A DNA stretch of 64,000 bases from Mycolicibacter acidiphilus (GTDB lineage: Bacteria > Actinomycetota > Actinomycetes > Mycobacteriales > Mycobacteriaceae). The position numbers were made by a program, and so were the translations under genes. Below are positions 45,014 to 55,212 of this stretch, one piece after another; within the stretch, counting starts at the first letter, position 1, and every line of letters begins with the position of its first letter. The DNA is taken from contig NZ_JAHCLR010000027.1 of assembly GCF_018455725.1 (NCBI RefSeq), positions 20,916 through 84,915 of the forward strand. Direction: 5' to 3'. Under the pieces are notes generated by a model that was not told the origin of the DNA, did not search any database, and worked only from the letters and a program-made list of their open reading frames with translations.

Positions 45014-46482
45014 TGCAGCTGTTCCGCCGGGGGGAAGGTGACCCGGCACCGAACACATCACTGTCGCTGCGCTGGCGCGTGATGCTGATGGCCATGTCGA
45101 TGGTGGCGATGGTCGTCGTCCTGATGTCGGTCGCCGTGTACGCGGTGATCTCCCGGGCGCTCTACAACGACATCGACAATCAGCTGCAGAGCCGCACCGA
45201 GATGCTGATCGCCAGCGGTTCGCTGGCCGCCGACCCGCGCAAGGCCATCGAGGGCACCGCCTACTCCGACGTCAACGCGATGCTGGTCAACCCCGGCCGG
45301 TCGATCTACACGGCCAACCAGCCCGGGCAGCGGCTGCCGGTCGGTCAGCAGGAGAAGGCCGTCATCCGCGGCGAACTGTTCCTGTCCCGCCGCACCGCGG
45401 CCGGCCAGCGGGTGCTCGCCGTGCACCTGCCCAACGGCAGCACCCTGCTGATCTCCAAGAGCCTGGCACCGACCCGGGCAGTCACGATGAAGCTGCGCTG
45501 GGTGCTGCTGGTCGTCGGCGGTGTCGGGGTGGTGGTCGCGGCGGTGGCCGGCGGGATGGTCACCCGCGCCGGGCTGCGACCGGTGGGCCGGCTGACCGAG
45601 GCTGCCGAACGCGTGGCGCGCACCGACGACCTGCGCCCGATCCCGGTCTACGGCAGCGACGAACTGGCCCGGCTCACCGAGGCGTTCAACGCGATGCTGC
45701 GGGCGCTGGCCGAGTCCCGGGAGAGACAGGCGCGGCTGGTCGCCGACGCCGGACACGAACTGAAGACCCCACTGACCTCGCTGCGCACCAACGTGGAGTT
45801 GCTGATGGCTTCCGCGGCGCCCGGCGCGCCGGACATCCCCGAAGAGGAGATGGCGGAGTTGCGCGCCGACGCGATCGGCCAGATCGAGGAGCTGTCCACG
45901 CTGGTCGGCGACCTGGTCGACCTCACCCGCGACGAGCAGCGCGAGGCGGTATACGAGCAGATCGACCTCACCGAGATCGTCGACCGCAGCATGGAACGGG
46001 TCCGGCGCCGCCGCAACGACATCGACTTCGACATCCAGGTGGTGCCCTGGCACGTGTACGGCGATGCCGCCGGCCTGTCCCGGGCGGTGCTGAACATGCT
46101 CGACAACGCCGCCAAGTGGAGCCCGTCGGGCGGGGTCGTCGGGCTGCGGATGCGGCAGGTCGACCCGTCGCACGTCGAGATGGTGGTCTCCGATGAGGGG
46201 CCCGGCATCCCGGAGCACGAGCGGGAGTTGGTGTTCGAACGGTTCTTCCGGTCGGATCAGGCGCGGGCGATGCCCGGATCGGGTCTGGGCCTGGCGATCG
46301 TCAAGCAGGTGGTGCTCAAGCACGGCGGGACGATCAGCGTCGAGGAGACCGTCCCCGGCGGCGACCCGCCGGGCACCTCGATCCGGATGGTGCTGCCGGG
46401 CGGCCCGGTGGTCGCGGGTGACCCGGGTGACGCCGGAACCGGGCGGCAGAAGACGGTCACAGCCGGTTCTCAGTCCACGTAG
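45013..46482 (+). CDS. mprB: Sensor histidine kinase MprB
   Basis: 489 aa. TM1 (about 25-47), an extracytoplasmic sensor domain of about 120 residues, TM2 (about 162-183), HAMP, then the kinase core: H248 in DAGHELKTPLTSL, N box in LNMLDNAAKWSPS, G1 DEGPGIPEHE, G2 GSGLGLAIVKQV. Phosphorylates MprA; in M. tuberculosis the sensor domain interacts with DnaK and misfolded proteins. Coupled to mprA and 58 bp before pepD. Confidence 0.97.
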   Translation: MQLFRRGEGDPAPNTSLSLRWRVMLMAMSMVAMVVVLMSVAVYAVISRALYNDIDNQLQSRTEMLIASGSLAADPRKAIEGTAYSDVNAMLVNPGRSIYTANQPGQRLPVGQQEKAVIRGELFLSRRTAAGQRVLAVHLPNGSTLLISKSLAPTRAVTMKLRWVLLVVGGVGVVVAAVAGGMVTRAGLRPVGRLTEAAERVARTDDLRPIPVYGSDELARLTEAFNAMLRALAESRERQARLVADAGHELKTPLTSLRTNVELLMASAAPGAPDIPEEEMAELRADAIGQIEELSTLVGDLVDLTRDEQREAVYEQIDLTEIVDRSMERVRRRRNDIDFDIQVVPWHVYGDAAGLSRAVLNMLDNAAKWSPSGGVVGLRMRQVDPSHVEMVVSDEGPGIPEHERELVFERFFRSDQARAMPGSGLGLAIVKQVVLKHGGTISVEETVPGGDPPGTSIRMVLPGGPVVAGDPGDAGTGRQKTVTAGSQST

Positions 46483-46540
46483 GCATGGTGGGGAGGCGGC
46501 CGTCGCCGCCCTGAGTTTCACAAGGGGAGTAACCAGCACG

Positions 46541-47875
<1,335 letters not shown>

Positions 47876-47922
47876 CGGGACTAGTCGGTGCGGGGTCGGG
47901 CGTCGGTTATACGGTTGCAGCC

Positions 47923-48417
47923 ATGGAACAGCCCCCAGAACTCGCCGGACGCGCCCTCGTCGTCGTCGTCGACGACCGCACCGCCCACGGCGACGAGGAC
48001 CACAGCGGACCACTGGTCACCGAGTTGCTGGGTGAGGGCGGGTTCATGGTCGACGCGGTGATCGCGGTGGAGGCCGACGAGGTGGAGATCCGCAACGCGC
48101 TGAACATGGCCGTGATCGGCGGGGTGGACCTGGTGGTGTCGGTGGGCGGCACTGGTGTGACCCCGCGCGACGTCACCCCGGAGGCCACCCGGGACATCCT
48201 CGACCGGGAGGTGCTCGGCATCGCCGAGGCACTGCGGGCCTCCGGCCTGTCCGCCGGGATCTCCGACGCCGGCCTGTCGCGCGGGCTGGCCGGGATCTCC
48301 GGCAGCACGCTGGTGGTGAACCTGCCCGGTTCCCGTGCGGCGCTGCGGGACGGCATGGCGACGCTGAATCCGCTGGCCGCGGCGATCATCGGTGAACTGT
48401 CCCGGCTGGAGATCTGA
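47923..48417 (+). CDS. moaB2: Molybdopterin adenylyltransferase-like MoaB2 (MogA/MoaB fold)
   Basis: 164 aa MogA/MoaB/CinA fold. LVVVVDDRTAHGDEDHSG and VVSVGGTGVTPRDVTPEATR are the MPT-binding motifs, NLPGSRAALRDGM the end of the core. Could adenylate molybdopterin for Moco synthesis, although in mycobacteria this gene has been seen mainly as part of the MprAB-PepD neighbourhood. 47 bp after pepD. Confidence 0.92.
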   Translation: MEQPPELAGRALVVVVDDRTAHGDEDHSGPLVTELLGEGGFMVDAVIAVEADEVEIRNALNMAVIGGVDLVVSVGGTGVTPRDVTPEATRDILDREVLGIAEALRASGLSAGISDAGLSRGLAGISGSTLVVNLPGSRAALRDGMATLNPLAAAIIGELSRLEI

Positions 48418-48424
48418 GGCTGCG

Positions 48425-48541
48425 ATGCCCGGTCTGGAGGACCGCCGGGAATCGTCCGACGAACGCGACCCGGACGAGGCCCGCGAGGCCGCGGAGCGCG
48501 AGGAGTGGCTGCGGGACAACGTCCCGCCGCATCACGGTTGA
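48425..48541 (+). CDS. Small acidic hypothetical protein (38 aa)
   Basis: Reads M-PGLEDRRESSDERDPDEA and ends WLRDNVPPHHG, 38 residues, strongly acidic and likely helical. The ATG is 7 bp after the moaB2 stop with GAGG just upstream, and codon third positions are G or C throughout as in neighbours. Probably a genuine small gene of the moaB2 operon; no function known. Confidence 0.5.
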   Translation: MPGLEDRRESSDERDPDEAREAAEREEWLRDNVPPHHG

Positions 48542-48648
48542 GAACCGGGTTCATAACGACCGGCCCCATAGCGGCTGTGACGTGGCTATCTTTCCGATGG
48601 GCGGTGTAGCGCCGCTCATTGGAATCCTCACCGAGAAGGAGCCACGGC

Positions 48649-49086
48649 ATGCTCAAGGGATTCAAGAATTTCATGATGCGCGACGACGTCATCACGGTCG
48701 CCATCGGTCTGGTTGTCGCGCTGGCCTTCTCCAACCTGGTCAAGGCGTTCACCGACAGCATCATCAACCCGCTCGTCGCCGCGCTGCAGCCGGACACCGG
48801 CGGGCTCGGACTGGGCTACCAGTTGAGCTCGGCGTGCAGTGGCGTCGACGAATGCAAAGCGACGTTCGTCGACTACGGCGCGCTGATCTCCGCGATCATC
48901 TACTTCATCGTCTTCATGGCCACCGTCTACTTCCTGATCGTGCTGCCGTACAAGCACATTCAGGCGCGACGCGGCACGACGGTGTTCGGCGACCCCGCAC
49001 CGACCAAGACCTGCGAGGAGTGCAAGTCCGAGATCGCGGTCGACGCGCGTAAGTGCAAGTTCTGCACGAGCCTGCAGGCCGCCTGA
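48649..49086 (+). CDS. mscL: Large-conductance mechanosensitive channel MscL with C-terminal zinc ribbon
   Basis: 145 aa from the ATG at 48649 (GAAGGAG upstream). TM1 is about 17-40 (VITVAIGLVVALAFSNLV), the periplasmic loop 50-75, TM2 about 78-103 (LISAIIYFIVFMATVYFLIV). Instead of the simple cytoplasmic helix of M. tuberculosis MscL, the C-terminus has a four-Cys ribbon, C122-x2-C125-x10-C136-x2-C139 (TCEECKSEIAV ... KCKFC). It releases solutes on hypo-osmotic shock; the ribbon may add metal or redox control or stabilise the pentamer bundle. Confidence 0.93.
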   Translation: MLKGFKNFMMRDDVITVAIGLVVALAFSNLVKAFTDSIINPLVAALQPDTGGLGLGYQLSSACSGVDECKATFVDYGALISAIIYFIVFMATVYFLIVLPYKHIQARRGTTVFGDPAPTKTCEECKSEIAVDARKCKFCTSLQAA

Positions 49087-49092
49087 CCGGGC

Positions 49093-49749
49093 TCACCGCA
49101 GGGTAAGCGTCACCGTCTGACCGAGGGCGGCGCCGGCCACCGCGACAGCCGCGGTGGCCGGCAGCGCCACCAGCACGACCCGGTCATCGGCGCCGCGATC
49201 CCCGCGGGCGGAGACCAGCACCACCACGGCACCGGTCGCCACGATCCGGGGCGCGCTGAGCGGGTCCGCGGCCGGATCGGTCGAGGCCGCCGCCACGATG
49301 TCGACGACGTCGCCGGGATGCACCAGGTCGGTCAGGGCGGCGTCGGCCGGATGCACCCCTACGATGCGGGCGTCCGGCCCGGCGGCCGCCTCGGTCAGCC
49401 GCGGCCCCAGCAGCCGGACGTCGGTGAGCACTTCGCCGCGCCGCGCCGGGCCGGCCAGGGTGCTGCCCACCGCCGCCGTCACCGTGGTGGCGCCGTCGGG
49501 AACCGTGTCCGCGGAACGGCTTTCGAGCGCGACGTCGCCGGTGGTCAGTGCCGTGCCGGGGCGCATGTCACGGGTGAGGACCGCCACGTCGACGTGGTGA
49601 CCGTGCGGATCGGGGCGGATCGCGGCGACACCGGCCAGCACCACCAGGGCGCTGGCCGCGACCCGGCGGGCTCGTACCGTGCGGGTCCAGTCCGGGCGCA
49701 GGGCCAGCATGAGCCGGGTCAGCGCCGTCGGGTTGAGCGAGTCGCCCAT
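49093..49749 (-). CDS. SAF-domain membrane protein (Rv0990c-like)
   Basis: 218 aa, the length I recall for Rv0990c. One transmembrane segment (about 28-44, VAASALVVLAGVAAIRP), then a SAF/CpaB-like domain (VDVAVLTRDMRPGTALTTGD ... ARRGEVLTDVRLLGP) and a C-terminal beta domain with VHPGDVVDIVAA. CpaB/RcpC proteins assist pilus export, but no tad/pilus genes are near, so the role is open. Convergent with mscL, 6 bp apart. Confidence 0.82.
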   Translation of the reverse strand: MGDSLNPTALTRLMLALRPDWTRTVRARRVAASALVVLAGVAAIRPDPHGHHVDVAVLTRDMRPGTALTTGDVALESRSADTVPDGATTVTAAVGSTLAGPARRGEVLTDVRLLGPRLTEAAAGPDARIVGVHPADAALTDLVHPGDVVDIVAAASTDPAADPLSAPRIVATGAVVVLVSARGDRGADDRVVLVALPATAAVAVAGAALGQTVTLTLR

Positions 49750-49814
49750 GCCGGCACGTTAACCGGCCGGCGCCGCGGGAATGTCCGGATGAATGCCGGG
49801 CTGTGGATAACCGG

Positions 49815-50147
49815 TCAGGCGGTCGCGGAGGCGGCCTTGGCCGGCTCGCTCTTGGCGGTGGCGGGCGCCGCCTTCTCGGTGGATGCCGGCTTCTCGCTCG
49901 ACGTGCTGCCGGAGTCAGTCGACGCGGCGGGCTTGGCGGAGCTGCTGCCGTTGGACGACGACTTGCCCGCCTCGCGGCTGTCGGTCCGGTAGAAGCCGCT
50001 GCCCTTGAACACCACGCCGACCTTGCCGAAGATCTTGCGGAGGCGGCCGTCGCACTTGTCGCAGGTGGTCAGTGCGTCGTCGGTGAAGGCCTGCACCACG
50101 TCGAAGCGGTTGTCGCACTCCGTGCACGCGTAGCTGTAGGTGGGCAC
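49815..50147 (-). CDS. ruc: FmdB-type zinc-ribbon disordered chaperone (Ruc, Rv0991c-like)
   Basis: 110 aa, same length as Rv0991c. The GTG at 50147 follows GGAGG (50154-50158) and gives (M)PTYSYACTECDNRFDV. Zinc is bound by C8, C11, C29 and C32. The last 60 residues are low-complexity Ser/Ala/Lys/Glu and probably disordered. Rv0991c (Ruc) is an oxidation-activated chaperone that works with the Hsp70 system; the cysteines needed for that are all present. A second upstream in-frame start is not supported by a ribosome site. Confidence 0.93.
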   Translation of the reverse strand: MPTYSYACTECDNRFDVVQAFTDDALTTCDKCDGRLRKIFGKVGVVFKGSGFYRTDSREAGKSSSNGSSSAKPAASTDSGSTSSEKPASTEKAAPATAKSEPAKAASATA

Positions 50148-50192
50148 AGAAAACCTCCGTGAATCGGCCAATCGGGTTAGCACTCTACCGTG

Positions 50193-50840
50193 TTAAGTGC
50201 TAGAACCGCCATTTGGCCCGGGGCATTCCAGCGGAACCAGCCCGCGGCCGGGGGTCAGTGCGTGCGTCATCGGCACGTCGTGCGGCTCGACCGGCAACTC
50301 GTCGACCAGCTCTGCGTCCCGGACCACGGCGACCAGCCGTGCCCGCGGCGCCCGCAGTGCCAGTGAGCGGTCATAGTAGCCGGCGCCGCGGCCCAATCGC
50401 CCGCCGCGACGGTCGACGGCCAGGGCGGGCACCACCACCAGGTCCGCGTCCGCCAGCGCGGCGGGCGGCAGCAGCGGCGGCGCGGGTTCGAGCAGCCCGA
50501 ACCGGGCGGTCACCAGTTGTCCTGACCGGTACTCGCCCCACGCCAGCGGCTCGGGGGTGCCGTCGTCACCGGTGCGCACCACCGGCAGCAGCACCCGCGC
50601 GCCGCGGCGCAGCAGGACGTCGAGCAGGTCCAGGCCGCCCGGCTCGGCGCCCACCGGCACATAGGCGCAGACCGTGCTGCCCGGCGACACCAGGTGTTCC
50701 AGGGCGTTTTCCAGTGCGTTGGCCAGGGCGCGGGCCTCGGCGTCGCGCACGTCGTCGCCGGCCGCGCGCCGGGCCGCCAGCAGCCGGGCCCGCAGTGCGG
50801 ACTTGGTTTCGATCGCGGGACGCCGGGTCACGCCCTCCAC
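50193..50840 (-). CDS. 5-formyltetrahydrofolate cyclo-ligase
   Basis: 215 aa ATP-dependent enzyme that returns 5-formyl-THF to the folate pool. KSALRARLLAARRA is the usual N-terminus, PVGAEPGGLDLLDVLLRRG the substrate region, and GRLGRGAGYYDRSLAL the conserved ATP/Mg loop. GTG at 50840 is used; a GTG three codons on (50831), just after GGAGGG, is equally possible. Divergent from galU. Confidence 0.92.
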   Translation of the reverse strand: MEGVTRRPAIETKSALRARLLAARRAAGDDVRDAEARALANALENALEHLVSPGSTVCAYVPVGAEPGGLDLLDVLLRRGARVLLPVVRTGDDGTPEPLAWGEYRSGQLVTARFGLLEPAPPLLPPAALADADLVVVPALAVDRRGGRLGRGAGYYDRSLALRAPRARLVAVVRDAELVDELPVEPHDVPMTHALTPGRGLVPLECPGPNGGSST

Positions 50841-50908
50841 CCTGTCAGCAGCCGCCGCGCCACCGCCAGGGGCGTGTACGTGAGCCGCTAGCCGTTATCG
50901 TGTGAGCA

Positions 50909-51829
50909 ATGTCCATGTTGTCAAGGCCGAAGGTTGCGATTCCGCGCACTGCCATAGTGCCTGCGGCCGGTCTGGGCACCCGCTTCCTGCCGGCGACGAA
51001 AACCGTGCCCAAAGAGCTATTGCCGGTTGTCGACACCCCGGGGATCGAACTGGTCGCCGCCGAGGCCGCCGAAGCCGGCGCCGAACGGCTGGTGATCATC
51101 ACCTCGGAGGGCAAGGACGGTGTCGTCGCGCACTTCGTCGAGGATCTGGTGCTGGAGGGCACGCTGGAGGCGCGCGGCAAGAAGGCGATGCTGGCCAAAG
51201 TGCGTCGCGCGCCGGAGTTGATCAAGGTCGAGTCGGTGGTGCAGGCCGAACCGCTGGGGCTGGGACACGCGATCGGCTGCGTCGAGTCGGTGCTGTCGGC
51301 CGACGAGGACGCGGTGGCGGTGCTGCTCCCCGACGACCTGGTGCTGCCCACCGGGGTGCTGGAGACGATGTCGAAGGTGCGGGCCCGCTACGGCGGGTCG
51401 GTGCTGTGCGCGATCGAGGTCGGACCCGACGAGGTCAGTGCGTACGGGGTGTTCGACGTGGAGCCAGCATCCGATGCCGAGCACCCGGATGTACTGCGGG
51501 TCAACGGCATGGTGGAGAAGCCGAAGGTCGAGGATGCGCCGTCGCGGTTCGCCGCGGCCGGCCGGTACGTCCTGGACCGTGCGGTTTTCGACGCGCTGCG
51601 CCGGATCGACCGGGGCGCCGGCGGTGAGGTGCAACTCACCGACGCCATCGCGCTGCTGATCGAGGAGGGGCACCCGGTGCACGTCGTCGTGCACCGCGGG
51701 TCGCGACACGACCTGGGAAATCCGGGCGGCTACCTCAAGGCTGCGGTTGACTTTGCGTTGGACCGCGACGACTACGGTCCGGACTTGCGCCGATGGCTGG
51801 TGGCGCGGTTGGGCTTGGCCGAGGGTTAA
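50909..51829 (+). CDS. galU: UTP-glucose-1-phosphate uridylyltransferase
   Basis: 306 aa, makes UDP-glucose for cell-wall polysaccharides, trehalose and glycolipids. PAAGLGTRFLPATKTVPKE is the nucleotide-binding signature, VLLPDDLVLPT and VNGMVEKPKVEDAPS the UTP/Mg and sugar regions. TATCGT about 15 bp upstream of the ATG is a likely -10 element. 41 bp before glp. Confidence 0.97.
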   Translation: MSMLSRPKVAIPRTAIVPAAGLGTRFLPATKTVPKELLPVVDTPGIELVAAEAAEAGAERLVIITSEGKDGVVAHFVEDLVLEGTLEARGKKAMLAKVRRAPELIKVESVVQAEPLGLGHAIGCVESVLSADEDAVAVLLPDDLVLPTGVLETMSKVRARYGGSVLCAIEVGPDEVSAYGVFDVEPASDAEHPDVLRVNGMVEKPKVEDAPSRFAAAGRYVLDRAVFDALRRIDRGAGGEVQLTDAIALLIEEGHPVHVVVHRGSRHDLGNPGGYLKAAVDFALDRDDYGPDLRRWLVARLGLAEG

Positions 51830-51870
51830 CGTCGGCCCACAGGCCCGAAGTCCCCGGAGAAAGGCGCATC

Positions 51871-53139
51871 GTGCGTTCGGTTGAGGAGCAGCAGGCCCGG
51901 GTTGCGGCTGCGGCGGTGGCGCCGCGGCCGGTTCGGGTGGCGATCGCCGAGGCGCAGGGCTTGATGTGCGCGGAGGAGGTCGTCGCCGAGCGGCCGATGC
52001 CCGGCTTCGATCAGGCTGCGATCGACGGCTACGCGGTGCGCAGCGTGGACGTGCTCGGCGCCGGCGCGATCGGTGAGGACCCCGACGTTCGCGAGGGGGT
52101 GGAGGCGGCGGTGACGCTGCCGGTGCTCGGCACGATCGAGGCCGGGGCGCGCACTCCGACCCGACTGCAACCGAAACTGGCCACCCGCATCCAGACCGGC
52201 GCGCCGATGCCGACCCTGGCCGATGCGGTGCTGCCACTGCGCTGGACCGACGGCGGCCAGACCCGCGTGCGCGTGCTGCGCGCGGTGCGCCCGGGCGCCT
52301 ACGTGCGGCGGGTCGGCGACGACGTGCAACCCGGCGACGTCGCGGTGCGCGCCGGCACCGTCGTCGGCGCCGCCCAGGTGGGTCTGCTGGCCGCGGTCGG
52401 GCGGGAGCGGGTGCTGGTGCATCCGCGGCCCCGGCTGTCGGTGCTGGCGGTCGGCGGCGAACTGGTCGACGTCTCCCGCACCCCCGGCAACGGCCAGGTC
52501 TACGACGTGGACTCCTACGCGCTGGCGGCGGCCGGCCGGGACGCGGGCGCCGAGGTGAACCGGGTCGGCATCGTCAGCGGTGACCCGAAGAAGCTGCGCG
52601 AGGTGGTCGAGGGGCAGCTCAACCGGGCCGAGGTGGTGGTGATCGCCGGCGGTGTCGGCGGGGCCGCAGCCGACGAGGTGCGGGCGGCACTGGCCGACCT
52701 CGGCGACCTGGAGGTGGCCCGGATCGCGATGCACCCCGGTTCGGTGCAGGGTTTCGGGCAGCTCGGTCCGGACGGGGTTCCGACCTTCCTGCTGCCCACC
52801 AACCCGGTGAGCGCGCTGGTGGTGTTCGAGGTGATGGTCCGGCCGCTGATCCGGCTGTCACTGGGCAAACGCGAGCCGATGCGCCGGATTGTGTCGGCGC
52901 GGACGCTGGGCCCGATCAGCTCCAGCCCGGGCCGCAAGGGTTATCTGCGCGGTCAGCTGATGCGCGACGAGGCTACCGACGAATACCTGGTGCAGGTGCT
53001 GGACGGGGCGCCGGGCGGCTCGTCGCACCTGTTGACCTCACTGGCCGAGGCGAACTGTCTGGTGGTGGTGCCGGAGGGGGTCGAGCAGATCGACACCGGT
53101 GAGATCGTGAACGTCGCCTTCCTGGCGCAGCGCGGCTGA
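51871..53139 (+). CDS. glp: Gephyrin/MoeA-like protein Glp (MoeA1)
   Basis: 422 aa from the GTG at 51871 (GGAGAAAGG upstream). MoeA fold: PMPGFDQAAIDGYAVRS, QTGAPMPTLADAVLPL, then the MogA-like domain with VLAVGGELVDV. At the molybdate/MPT motif, where classical MoeA has GGVSVG.YD, it reads IAGGVGGAAADEVRA. This fits Glp, the actinobacterial gephyrin-like protein that binds FtsZ and its receptor GlpR for division rather than a simple Moco enzyme. The receptor gene lies two genes downstream, as in other mycobacteria. Confidence 0.92.
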   Translation: MRSVEEQQARVAAAAVAPRPVRVAIAEAQGLMCAEEVVAERPMPGFDQAAIDGYAVRSVDVLGAGAIGEDPDVREGVEAAVTLPVLGTIEAGARTPTRLQPKLATRIQTGAPMPTLADAVLPLRWTDGGQTRVRVLRAVRPGAYVRRVGDDVQPGDVAVRAGTVVGAAQVGLLAAVGRERVLVHPRPRLSVLAVGGELVDVSRTPGNGQVYDVDSYALAAAGRDAGAEVNRVGIVSGDPKKLREVVEGQLNRAEVVVIAGGVGGAAADEVRAALADLGDLEVARIAMHPGSVQGFGQLGPDGVPTFLLPTNPVSALVVFEVMVRPLIRLSLGKREPMRRIVSARTLGPISSSPGRKGYLRGQLMRDEATDEYLVQVLDGAPGGSSHLLTSLAEANCLVVVPEGVEQIDTGEIVNVAFLAQRG

Positions 53140-53151
53140 ATCCGACGCCAC

Positions 53152-53814
53152 ATGCTGGTCAATCTGTGGCCGTTCAAGGGCGTTCAACACCCCGGCTGGC
53201 CTGCTGTGCTCGGCCCGCTGCGGGTCAGCGCCGGGGTGATCCGGCTGCGGCCGGTGCGGATGCGCGACGGCGTGCAGTGGAGCCACATCCGGCTGGCGGA
53301 CCGGGCGCACCTGGAGCCGTGGGAGCCCAGCGTCGCCGTGGACTGGGTGACCCGGCATGCCGCGGCCGCCTGGCCCCCGGTCTGCTCCAGCCTGCGCACC
53401 GAGGCCCGTTACGGGCGGATGCTGCCGTTCGTCATCGAACTGGACGGGAAGTTCTGCGGGCAGCTGACCGTGGGCAACATCGCGCACGGCGCGCTGCGGT
53501 CGGCCTGGATCGGCTACTGGGTGTCCAGTGCGGTGACGGGCGGGGGAGTGGCCACCGGGGCGCTGGCGCTCGGCCTCGACCACTGCTTCGGCCCGGTCCG
53601 GCTGCACCGGGTGGAGGCGACGGTGCGCCCGGAGAACGCGCCCAGCCGCGCGGTGCTGGACAAGGTCGGCTTCCGGCAGGAGGGGCTGCTGAAGCGCTAT
53701 CTCGACGTCGACGGCGCCTGGCGGGACCACCTACTGGTGGCGATGACGGTCGAGGAGCTGCACGGTTCGGTGACGTCGGCGCTGGTCCAGGCCGGCCGAG
53801 CGACCTGGGTTTGA
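53152..53814 (+). CDS. rimJ: GNAT N-acetyltransferase RimJ-like
   Basis: 220 aa GNAT protein. IRLRPVRMRDGVQWS is the RimJ/RimL start, SAVTGGGVATGALALGLDHC the acetyl-CoA binding stretch (degenerate Q/RxxGxG), and HRVEATVRPENAPSRAVLDK the typical late motif. Likely acetylates a ribosomal or other protein N-terminus. 12 bp after glp and 135 bp before glpR. Confidence 0.9.
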   Translation: MLVNLWPFKGVQHPGWPAVLGPLRVSAGVIRLRPVRMRDGVQWSHIRLADRAHLEPWEPSVAVDWVTRHAAAAWPPVCSSLRTEARYGRMLPFVIELDGKFCGQLTVGNIAHGALRSAWIGYWVSSAVTGGGVATGALALGLDHCFGPVRLHRVEATVRPENAPSRAVLDKVGFRQEGLLKRYLDVDGAWRDHLLVAMTVEELHGSVTSALVQAGRATWV

Positions 53815-53949
53815 ACCGAATGTTACGGGTGTTGCAGTTGTGACTGTCGAGGCCGACGGGTAAATTACAAGAATGTAATTGGCTCGGCGCGTCGCTCGGA
53901 GTCGGGTGCGTCACAGACCTAGCCTTGGCTGGGAAAGGAGCAGGTCACC

Positions 53950-54951
53950 ATGCCCAGCATCCCGCAATCATTGCTCTGGCTCTCGCTCGTCGTGCTCTGG
54001 CTGTTCGTCCTGGTGCCGATGCTGGTCAGCAAGCGCGACGCGGTGCGCCGCACCAGCGACGTCGCCCTGGCCACCCGAGTGCTGACCAGTGGCGCCAGTG
54101 CGCGCCTGCTCCGGCGCACCGGACCGGCGACCGGCCATCGCAGCGACCCCGACTGGAAGCACTCGGTGCGTGACGCCGACGACTCGGCCGAGGACGACCT
54201 CGACGAGCCGGCGAAGCCGATGGTGTTCGTCGCGTCCGCGGAGGGCCAGACCGAACTGGACTACCTCGACGTCGACGTCGTCGAGGAGACCCCTGCGGCG
54301 GAACCGGTCGCCGAGACCGAAACCGAGATCGAGGCGGAGATCGAGGTCGAGGTCGAGCCCCCGGCCGAGGCTTCGGTTGAGGTCGAAGTGGATCTCGACG
54401 CCGCCGATGAGGCTGAAGCCGCCGCCGACCACGAATACGAGTACGTCGACGACACCTCCGGGCTGGAGGCCGAGGCGGAACCGGTCGCCGCACCGTCTGC
54501 CGCGCCGCCGGCCGCCCGGCAGCGTCGGACCAGCGCCACGGCCGCGGCCGTCAGCGCCCGCAAGTTCGAGTTCCGCAAGCGAGTGCTGCTGGGCCTGGCC
54601 GCGGTCCTGGTGGGCTCGGCCGCCTCGGCGTTCACCGCGGTGCCGAGCGCCTGGTGGCTGTGCGCCGCGACGGCCGGGGTGACGGTGCTCTACCTGGCCT
54701 ACCTGCGCAGGCAGACCCGGATCGAGCAGCAGGTGCGGGCGCGGCGGATGCGCCGCACGGAGCGCCCGCGGGCAGCCCGGGAAGACGTCCGCGACAACGC
54801 GTTCGAGGTCGTGCCGTCGCGGCTGCGCCGGCCCGGTGTCGCGGTGCTGGAGATCGACGACGAGGACCCGGTGTTCGAGCACCTGGAGTACACGTCCGCG
54901 GGCCGGGGATACGGCTGGCGGGGCGATCTGCCGCGCGCGGCCGGCCAGTAG
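53950..54951 (+). CDS. glpR: Glp receptor GlpR / SepX-like membrane protein (Rv0996-like)
   Basis: 333 aa. TM1 at about 6-22 (SLLWLSLVVLWLFVLVPML), a basic segment, then a long acidic low-complexity region (about 75-180, runs of Glu/Val/Ala), two further hydrophobic segments (about 215-250) and a conserved cytoplasmic C-terminus (NAFEVVPSRLRRPGVAVLE, YGWRGDLPRA). This is the layout of GlpR/SepX, which recruits Glp and FtsZ at the septum. GGAAAGGAG precedes the ATG. Confidence 0.9.
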   Translation: MPSIPQSLLWLSLVVLWLFVLVPMLVSKRDAVRRTSDVALATRVLTSGASARLLRRTGPATGHRSDPDWKHSVRDADDSAEDDLDEPAKPMVFVASAEGQTELDYLDVDVVEETPAAEPVAETETEIEAEIEVEVEPPAEASVEVEVDLDAADEAEAAADHEYEYVDDTSGLEAEAEPVAAPSAAPPAARQRRTSATAAAVSARKFEFRKRVLLGLAAVLVGSAASAFTAVPSAWWLCAATAGVTVLYLAYLRRQTRIEQQVRARRMRRTERPRAAREDVRDNAFEVVPSRLRRPGVAVLEIDDEDPVFEHLEYTSAGRGYGWRGDLPRAAGQ

Positions 54952-55000
54952 CCTCCGGTTTCTGTCGCCGGGTGGTCGACTGGTAATCTCCTAGCGGTCA

Positions 55001-55073
55001 GGGGCTATAGCGCAGTTGGTAGCGCGTCTCGTTCGCATCGAGAAGGTCAGGGGTTCGATTCCCCTTAGCTCCA
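55001..55073 (+). tRNA. tRNA-Ala (CGC)
   Basis: A 73-nt cloverleaf. Acceptor GGGGCTA pairs with TAGCTCC (one G-T pair), discriminator A at 55073. Anticodon loop TTCGCAT gives anticodon CGC at 55034-55036. The T loop is GGTTCGATTCC. CCA is partly encoded. TAATCT at 54984-54989 is a fitting -10 element. It marks the right end of H37Rv-like gene order. Confidence 0.96.
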
Positions 55074-55212
55074 CAGGGTTTGTGCAGGTATGCGAAGTGT
55101 TTTCCCGACTTGGTCGAGGGTTGCGTCAACCGTTCACTGGCTGACCCGTCTGCGGGGGCATTTCCATGGCGCGGTTACTGAGATCGTGTTGGTGGACTTG
55201 GCGATACGTACC

